In this document: one piece after another, positions 21,685-27,129 of the stretch
Layout: every line of letters begins with the position of its first letter
How positions within the stretch are numbered: the first letter of the stretch is position 1
Assembly (NCBI GenBank): GCA_964247085.1
Contig: CAXTSX010000047.1
Span: 1-27,129, forward strand
Direction: 5' to 3'
Length of the DNA: 27,129 nt
Origin: JAAFHZ01 sp964247085
Lineage (GTDB): Bacteria; Cyanobacteriota; Cyanobacteriia; Cyanobacteriales; Chamaesiphonaceae
Position numbers and translations under genes: made by a program
Notes under the pieces: model-generated
What the model was told of the DNA's origin: nothing
Seen by the model: only the letters and a program-made list of their open reading frames with translations
Database searches by the model: none

Positions 21685-23067
21685 CTAGTTCGGAAAGTTT
21701 TCCTGCACTACAGCCACCAGCTGAGCCGTCCAGTAATCTACCAGTTCTTGGTCAGCAGCTTCCACCATCACCCGAATGAGCGGCTCGGTGCCGGAAGCCC
21801 GCACTAAGATCCGGCCATCTTCACCCATGGCTGCTTCGGCTTGGGCAATTGCAGCTTGTAAGGGAGCGCAGTTTTTCCAATTCACCCGCTGGTCGCGGTT
21901 TTCGACCCGGACATTTTGTAAAATCTGGGGATAGGTGCGGAAGCTGCTATCGACCAGCTGTGCCAAAGATTTCCCGGACTGCTGCACAATCGCAGCGATG
22001 TGGACAGCGGTGAGAACTCCATCTCCACTAATACTATGCTGGGGCGACAGAATGTGACCAGACTGCTCACCACCCAGGCGAGCACCGCTAATATCCATTT
22101 CCGCTTGGACATACTGGTCACCCACATCAGTGCGTATTAGTTGCCCGCCCAGTTTTTGCCAAGCCCGCTCAAAGCCTAAATTGGACATTACTGTCGTGAT
22201 GATTTGGTTCTGGGGCAATTGATTTTTGGCTTGGAGGTGTTGCCCCCATAGGTACATGATATAGTCACCGTCGATCCGCCGCCCCTGATTATCCACAGCT
22301 AGCATTCGATCGGCATCGCCATCAAAAGCAAAACCAATCTGTGCTTGATGCTTAACGACCTGCGCTTGCAGTGCTTCCATATGGGTAGAACCACAGCCGA
22401 CATTGATCCGATCGCCATCGGCTTCGTTGTGGAGAGCAATGACTTCCGCTCCCAGCTCCGTAAAAATAGGCACCCCCGTTTGAACGGCAGCACCATAGGC
22501 CAAGTCCAAGACAATTTTCATCCCAGTTAAGCTGGCACCTTCACCTAAAGACTCTACTACCGCTTGAACATATTGCTGCACCAGCTCTGGCATGAAATAG
22601 TTTTTGCCCCACTGGATCGGTAGCTCGGGGCGCGGCAGTTGACCACGCAAGCCCGCTTCAATTTGGGCTTGCAAGTCTTTGGATAGCTTTTTGCCGTTGT
22701 GGCCAAAAAATTTGATGCCGTTATCAGCGGGGGGATTGTGGCTAGCTGAAATCATAATGCCGCCGATCGCATCACTAGTAGCTGTTAAATGAGCCACTCC
22801 TGGCGTAGGACATAAACCTAAATTCCATACCTCTACCCCGGCAGCGGTAATGCCAGCCGCCAAGGCGCTGGCCAACATATCGCTAGAATTACGAGAGTCT
22901 TGACCAAGAATAATTGGGGCTGGATCTTCTTGTTGAGCAGCTAAAATCACCGCTGCCCAATAGCCAATCTGAAGAGCTAAATCAGCGGTCAATAATTCGC
23001 CAACTTTACTACGAATGCCATCAGTACCAAAAAGTGGGGTGGTAGGCAGGTTACTAGGGTAGGTCAT
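21685..23067 (-). CDS. glmM: Phosphoglucosamine mutase
   Basis: Interconverts glucosamine 6-phosphate and glucosamine 1-phosphate for UDP-GlcNAc and cell-wall synthesis. The 460-residue product begins TPLFGTDGIRSKVGELLTADLA after a short lead. The active-site serine lies in GGIMISASHNPPADNGIKFFG, the metal site in AFDGDADRMLAVD, and the sugar-binding and phosphate loops in GGEQSGHI and VRASGTEPLIRVMVE. All are intact and the size is normal. It sits near nagB but on its own transcript; the lysine-rich gene converges on it. Confidence 0.95.
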   Translation of the reverse strand: MTYPSNLPTTPLFGTDGIRSKVGELLTADLALQIGYWAAVILAAQQEDPAPIILGQDSRNSSDMLASALAAGITAAGVEVWNLGLCPTPGVAHLTATSDAIGGIMISASHNPPADNGIKFFGHNGKKLSKDLQAQIEAGLRGQLPRPELPIQWGKNYFMPELVQQYVQAVVESLGEGASLTGMKIVLDLAYGAAVQTGVPIFTELGAEVIALHNEADGDRINVGCGSTHMEALQAQVVKHQAQIGFAFDGDADRMLAVDNQGRRIDGDYIMYLWGQHLQAKNQLPQNQIITTVMSNLGFERAWQKLGGQLIRTDVGDQYVQAEMDISGARLGGEQSGHILSPQHSISGDGVLTAVHIAAIVQQSGKSLAQLVDSSFRTYPQILQNVRVENRDQRVNWKNCAPLQAAIAQAEAAMGEDGRILVRASGTEPLIRVMVEAADQELVDYWTAQLVAVVQENFPN

Positions 23068-23132
23068 AGTTTTTCAATAAATTCAATCAGGAGAATAACA
23101 TATCCAACAGACACATTATTCAATGCGATAAC

Positions 23133-23783
23133 TCATAGAGATCTAGCTAACAAAGCTGCCTGAGTTCGATCGCGCACGTTTAAGCGGCTAAGAATATTCG
23201 TCACATAATTCTTAACAGTATTTTCTGACAAGAATAGTGAATGGGCAATCTCACGATTATTAGCTCCAGAGGCAATTAATTTCAACACATCTAGCTCTCT
23301 GGGTGTCAATAGCGCTAATTCTGGTGGTGGTAAGTTGGGCACCACTTCTGGTGTTAATAGTGCTTTTTCTAGCAAACCAGGGCCAAGTTGAGTATGCCCT
23401 TTAGCAACGGCGCGAATTGCGGAGGCAATCTCATTCGGCTCAGTATCTTTCAATAAATAGCCTTTAGCTCCTAGGCGCATAGCTTGCGAAACGTATTCAT
23501 CGTCATCAAAAGTCGTTAGCACTAGGATTTTGGTCTGAGGATAGGATTGGGAAATTACTTGAGTTGCAGCCACTCCATCCATGATTGGCATCCGAATATC
23601 CATTAGGACAATATCAGGAGATAAGGCTGCAATTTGTTCGTTGGCGTAGCCTTCCAGCATGGAAATCGCAATCTGACCATTTTCTGCTTCGCCAATCACC
23701 TGCATGTCCAGATTGCACTCCAGCATACTTTTAATTCCTTGGCGAATAATATGTTGGTCGTCAACTATTAAAATCTGAATCAT
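23133..23783 (-). CDS. NarL/LuxR-family response regulator
   Basis: 216 residues with ATG 23783 (MIQILIVDDQHIIRQGIKSM); the open frame extends to 23936 but overlaps the kinase gene and is not receiver-like. The receiver has the acidic pair DD (8-9), phospho-acceptor Asp62 in VLMDIRMP, Thr in VLTTFDDDEY and Lys in GYLLKD. A LuxR-type helix-turn-helix closes the protein: LTPRELDVLKLIASGANNRE, then SENTVKNYVTNILSRLNVRD. It starts five bases after the histidine kinase stop, so both are co-transcribed and form a cognate pair. Target genes are unknown; the divergent efflux adaptor gene is a candidate by position. Confidence 0.92.
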   Translation of the reverse strand: MIQILIVDDQHIIRQGIKSMLECNLDMQVIGEAENGQIAISMLEGYANEQIAALSPDIVLMDIRMPIMDGVAATQVISQSYPQTKILVLTTFDDDEYVSQAMRLGAKGYLLKDTEPNEIASAIRAVAKGHTQLGPGLLEKALLTPEVVPNLPPPELALLTPRELDVLKLIASGANNREIAHSLFLSENTVKNYVTNILSRLNVRDRTQAALLARSL

Positions 23784-23788
23784 TGCAG

Positions 23789-24982
23789 TTACTGAAGTTG
23801 GGGTAGTGAAATGGAGATGCAGCAGCCAGTACCAGGTTGACTCTCCACATATAGCTTGCCGCCCAAGGCTAGTGCCCGTTCTTGCATACCGCGCAGTCCA
23901 AAGCCAGTCGTGTTTTGGCACGGATTGAAGCCGCAACCATTATCGGCGATTGACATCTGAATTGCACCTGGTTGTTGTTGGAGTTGCAAGGTGATATTCC
24001 GAGCTTGGGCGTGTTTGTGGATATTAGTGAGGGACTCTTGGATGATGCGATAGAGAGTAGTATCGATTTCTAGGGGGAGATGGGCAGGCAGGTCGATGTG
24101 GCAGGCTGGGGCGATGCCCGTATTATGCTGAAAGTCTGAGAGCAGTTTTTGCACTGCTACAGTCAAAGTTTTTCCTTGCAGGGGATTAGAGCGCATCACC
24201 GAAATCGATCGACGGATTTCTACCATGGCTTCAGCGCCTAATTGCTTAGCCTGTTTCAGAAAAGTATGTGCTCGATCTTGATCAGTATCCCAGAATAGTA
24301 AGGTGTTATTAATTTGAATAGTTTGTGCTGCTAGGGTGTGCCCCAAACCATCATGAATTTCACGGGCAATGCGGTTGCGCTCTTGCAAGGTGGCTTGATC
24401 TTCAATGCGCAAGGCATATTGACGCAACTGCCTGTGTGCCTCAGCTAATTCGGTATGAGTGGTTTCTAATTCTGCGCGGATCTGGCGCTCGGCTAGCAGG
24501 GCATTAATTAATAACATAGCAAAAACCAAAGATACGCAAGACATCAACACGTTACTTAGTCGCCAGTCCCAAACAGTCGATATGATCCGTTCATGGACGA
24601 TCGGTTTAGTTAATACCAAAGTACTATAAGCGGCTAGAGTGGACCCCAACACTATGATTTGTCCTGATCGCGGCAGGGAGAGACAACTGCGCATCACCAG
24701 CACTAGACTAAGCAGCAATGCCGATCGAGCCGATAGACCACAGCCCGTGACGGCCAATAAAATTAAACTACATTCTCCGACAGTGTAGAGCCAGCGGCGA
24801 GATAAATTTCCGGTCGGCAAGCACAGCCGCATTAATCCAAATAAACCGATCGACAATAGCCGAAATACCAATGCCTCTGATAATTGAAAGGGCAATAGCA
24901 CTTCCATAAAAGCGGCGGCTGATAGCAGCATCCACTCTAGACATAACAGTAACCGAAGTGGCTGAGAAGTGGGACGGAGCAT
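23789..24982 (-). CDS. Sensor histidine kinase (HisKA_3 type)
   Basis: 397 residues. About five hydrophobic segments in residues 10-165 form a membrane input domain with no large loop. A coiled segment (165-200) leads to the dimerisation and phosphotransfer motif ERNRIAREIHDGLGHTLAAQ with His210, then the ATP-binding domain with IIQESLTNIHKHAQA (N box), IADNGCGFNP (G1) and GFGLRGMQERALALGG (G2). This is the NarX/LiaS/DesK class that pairs with NarL regulators, which follows immediately. The membrane-embedded sensor suggests it reads a membrane or envelope signal. The divergent adaptor gene starts about 195 bases away. Confidence 0.92.
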   Translation of the reverse strand: MLRPTSQPLRLLLCLEWMLLSAAAFMEVLLPFQLSEALVFRLLSIGLFGLMRLCLPTGNLSRRWLYTVGECSLILLAVTGCGLSARSALLLSLVLVMRSCLSLPRSGQIIVLGSTLAAYSTLVLTKPIVHERIISTVWDWRLSNVLMSCVSLVFAMLLINALLAERQIRAELETTHTELAEAHRQLRQYALRIEDQATLQERNRIAREIHDGLGHTLAAQTIQINNTLLFWDTDQDRAHTFLKQAKQLGAEAMVEIRRSISVMRSNPLQGKTLTVAVQKLLSDFQHNTGIAPACHIDLPAHLPLEIDTTLYRIIQESLTNIHKHAQARNITLQLQQQPGAIQMSIADNGCGFNPCQNTTGFGLRGMQERALALGGKLYVESQPGTGCCISISLPQLQ

Positions 24983-25176
24983 GGAAATGTCTCGAAAAAA
25001 CAGCTGATGATCTCTCTATATCCTATTTATAGCCTATGGTAACTTGGTGAGGGGAGAGGCAATCCTCCTCTCGCTCATAGGAAAAAAGTAACGGGTAGCT
25101 GGGTACTTTAGGACTCTACCCCAAAATACTTTTAACTTCTAGAATTGGGAAGCACGAGCAAGATGAAAGAGGCTTT

Positions 25177-27069
25177 ATGACCGATCGCATTTCTAATATC
25201 CCCGATCGGGATCTAAATCACCAACCCGTTCCCGCAGATTTAGAGCAGCTGACTTCGATCGATCGCCAGTCACACCACCCGGATACTAACAGTAATAACA
25301 TTACCTCTGACAGTCACAAAGAAGCAGTTCAGTTAGATTTCAATTCGGCCCTAGCCATCGTCGAGACTCCGATGGCATCCGAAGAAAAAGTAGTTCTCGA
25401 CAACAAGCGCCGCTCCTGGGGCAAAACGGCGGCATTGCTATTGGCTCTGTTCCTCATTGGCACCCTGGGTTTTGTGGGCATTCGGAATATGGGCGAGAAT
25501 ACTAAAGCTGGCGGGACTAAAGAAAAATTAGATAAAAAGCAAAAAATCACGCCCGTATTGATAGCCACCGCCACTCAGAAAAACGTTCCTGTTCAGATTC
25601 AATCGATCGGTACCGTTCAGTCTGGGTTAAGTGTCTCCGTTACGCCGCAAGTTAGCGGTCGGATTAATGGAGTTTTCTTCAAAAAAGGTCAGGAAATCAA
25701 GAAGGGACAACTCTTGTTTACGATCGATCAACAATCTCAAACTGCGGTGATTCAACAGGCTCAGGGTGTCATTCTCAAAGATGTGGCACTCATCCAACAA
25801 GCACAAGCAACAATGGATAAGGATACGGGACTGATTGCTACTGCCCAAGCTACCCTAGCTAAAGATTTGCAAGCGATTGAGCAAGCGAAAGCGACTTTAG
25901 ACAAAGATAAGGGGCTAATTACTCTCGCTCAAGCTACTCTTGCCAAAGACCAGGGATTGGTAAAACAAGCAAAAGCCGTCCTGGCCAAGGACATTGCCCA
26001 GTCCAAATTTGCCCAGGGGCAAAGTCAACGGTATGGCAATTTATTCAAACAAGGTGCTGTCAGTCAGGATCAAGCCCAACAATATTCGGCTAATGGTCAA
26101 GTAGCTACCGCAAATATTCAAGCTGATATAGAAGCAATCCGTAATGCCGAAGCAGTAGTACAGGGCGATCTAGCAGCGATTAAAAACGCCCAAGCGACAG
26201 TCCGGGGCGACCAAGCCGCCATTAAAAACGCCGAAGCAGTAGTACAAGGTGATCGAGTCGCGATCGAAAATGCTAGAGCGGTCGTTCGGGGCGACCAAGC
26301 GGCAATTCGCAACGCTCAAGCTGGACTCAGTTCAGACCAGGGCACCTTGAAAAATGCCCAAGTTCAACTCGGTTATACCAAAATCTACGCCCCGATCGAT
26401 GGTCGAGCGGGAAATATTCTCGTTCAGGTCGGGAATGTAGTCCAACCAACTGGTACCAATCCAATGGTAACGATCGTTCGGGTTAACCCAATTCAAGTCT
26501 CTTTTGCGGTACCGGCATCAAACCTCCCTGAAGTTCAAAAACAGATGCAAGGTGGCAAATTACCAGTAGATATCAAACTCGCAGATACCGACAGCAAATC
26601 CATCTCTGGGATGCTCTCGTTTGTAAATAACACTGTCGATAACACCACTGGCACGATTCAGTTAATTGGTGACTTCAATAACACCGACGGAAAGCTCTAC
26701 CCTGGGCAATATGTCAATGCGACCCTGACTCTGAGTGAAACACCGAACGCGATCGTTGTACCATCCCAAGCCGTGCAGAATGGCCCCAATGGTCAGTTTG
26801 TCTTTGTCGTCAAACCAGACATGACCGTCACCAATACGCCAGTAGTTGCGACTAGTGCCACTGATGGCTTGAATGCAATTCAAACAGGACTCAAAGCGGG
26901 CGATCAAGTCGTCACTGACGGGCAGGCTAATTTAGTTGATGGTGCTCAGGTGAAGGTCAAAGAACCTGGATCGGGCAAACCGGATGATGCGAGGGTGACA
27001 GGCGATCGACCTCAACGCAGATCTGGGAAAAGTCGATCGTCCGCTAGTCCCAATCCTGGCAAACAATAG
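25177..27069 (+). CDS. RND efflux periplasmic adaptor with extended helical hairpin
   Basis: 630 residues, longer than the usual 350-420. Residues 1-80 are a polar cytoplasmic tail, a TM anchor lies at 84-103 (ALLLALFLIGTLGFVGI), then the adaptor core: SIGTVQSGLSVSVTPQVSGR with lipoyl half 1, a hairpin from about 186 to 397, lipoyl half 2 (LGYTKIYAPIDGRAGNILVQ), beta barrel and membrane-proximal domain (NAIVVPSQAVQNGPNGQFVF). The hairpin is built from 14-residue units, about six down and five to six back (QAxATLxKDxGLI and NAxAVVxGDxAAIK). AAAGAGG lies close before the ATG. A permease gene follows eight bases after the stop. The family joins inner-membrane RND pumps to an outer-membrane channel. 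Confidence 0.9.
   Translation: MTDRISNIPDRDLNHQPVPADLEQLTSIDRQSHHPDTNSNNITSDSHKEAVQLDFNSALAIVETPMASEEKVVLDNKRRSWGKTAALLLALFLIGTLGFVGIRNMGENTKAGGTKEKLDKKQKITPVLIATATQKNVPVQIQSIGTVQSGLSVSVTPQVSGRINGVFFKKGQEIKKGQLLFTIDQQSQTAVIQQAQGVILKDVALIQQAQATMDKDTGLIATAQATLAKDLQAIEQAKATLDKDKGLITLAQATLAKDQGLVKQAKAVLAKDIAQSKFAQGQSQRYGNLFKQGAVSQDQAQQYSANGQVATANIQADIEAIRNAEAVVQGDLAAIKNAQATVRGDQAAIKNAEAVVQGDRVAIENARAVVRGDQAAIRNAQAGLSSDQGTLKNAQVQLGYTKIYAPIDGRAGNILVQVGNVVQPTGTNPMVTIVRVNPIQVSFAVPASNLPEVQKQMQGGKLPVDIKLADTDSKSISGMLSFVNNTVDNTTGTIQLIGDFNNTDGKLYPGQYVNATLTLSETPNAIVVPSQAVQNGPNGQFVFVVKPDMTVTNTPVVATSATDGLNAIQTGLKAGDQVVTDGQANLVDGAQVKVKEPGSGKPDDARVTGDRPQRRSGKSRSSASPNPGKQ
25756..26007 (+). repeat. 42-bp coding repeats, first arm of the adaptor hairpin
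   Basis: Six consecutive 14-residue units (residues 194-277), each of the form QAQATLAKDxGLI. The protein period is exact, while DNA copies are moderately diverged. Confidence 0.8.
26143..26352 (+). repeat. 42-bp coding repeats, return arm of the adaptor hairpin
   Basis: Five consecutive 14-residue units (residues 323-392) of the form NAxAVVxGDxAAIK. Several share long stretches at the DNA level (for example GCCGAAGCAGTAGTACA appears twice), indicating more recent expansion than the first arm. Confidence 0.85.
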
Positions 27070-27077
27070 TAGATCCC

Positions 27078-27129
27078 ATGAACCTCTCCGAACTCTACAT
27101 TCGCCGCCCGATCATGACCACCCTCGTCA
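27078..27129 (+). CDS. RND efflux permease, 5' end only
   Basis: ATG at 27078 opens a frame reading MNLSELYIRRPIMTTLV to the window end. The pattern S-x-x-(F/Y)-I-x-R-P-(I/V)-x-T is the standard N-terminus of AcrB/MdtB-type HAE1 pumps. It lies eight bases after the adaptor stop, confirming an adaptor-permease operon. Only 17 codons are visible, so subtype and completeness cannot be judged. Confidence 0.85.
   Translation, partial: MNLSELYIRRPIMTTLV

Noticed and set aside
25756..26352. CRISPR array
   Set aside because: The 42-bp periodicity is within a coding frame without spacers of unique sequence, and the translation gives regular heptads.

Overview
The window looks like cyanobacterial chromosome. 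The octamer GCGATCGC (HIP1) occurs at least eight times, CGATCG cores are everywhere, and several genes are of types I associate with cyanobacteria: a CHASE2-Ser/Thr kinase fusion, a short cyanobacterial-style HNH nuclease, and a small CxxC protein in an operon with a molybdo-oxidoreductase. Genus cannot be fixed from the sequence alone.

Layout. Positions 1-2010 are a worn accessory patch: remnants of a small three-gene minus-strand module (a short unknown ORF, a GIY-YIG nuclease and a 69-residue protein), a broken second copy of the 69-residue gene, a parDE-like toxin-antitoxin pair with a missing canonical start and a shortened toxin, and two overlapping small unknown ORFs. Positions 2300-4210 hold divergent housekeeping genes pheS (minus) and surE (plus). 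Positions 4253-7175 hold a translationally coupled pair: a P-loop ATPase and a protein with an N-terminal P-loop-less domain and exact 40-residue TPRs. This pair is the best candidate for a poorly described system.

Positions 7204-10023 are a minus-strand redox cluster: TlpA-like thioredoxin, CcdA-like thiol transporter, a four-helix cytochrome b, a small CxxC/CxxC protein and a Tat-exported molybdopterin oxidoreductase of the sulfite oxidase/YedY type. Upstream of it, 10171-11902 contains two 355-bp direct repeats (one visible difference) made of the 3' part of an HNH nuclease gene. They flank a diverged fragment of the ccdA/tlpA junction and an AT-rich gene for a ClpP homologue in which all three catalytic residues are replaced. 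The complete HNH gene lies in the outer copy.

Positions 12093-12549 hold no convincing gene but contain strong inverted repeats. Then come a small kinase-like protein, bioB, a large single-pass membrane protein of unknown role, mscL (convergent, sharing an 18-bp perfect-stem terminator), a CHASE2 Ser/Thr kinase, nagB-type deaminase, a lysine-rich DNA-binding-like protein with 48-bp internal repeats, glmM, a NarL-type response regulator with its histidine kinase, and an RND efflux adaptor with an unusually long repeat-built helical hairpin. The RND permease gene begins 27078 and runs off the window.

Together the genes cover amino-sugar metabolism (nagB, glmM), extracytoplasmic redox, signalling (CHASE2 kinase, two-component pair, kinase-like protein) and efflux. 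The mobile or decaying parts are concentrated at 1-2010 and 10171-11902.
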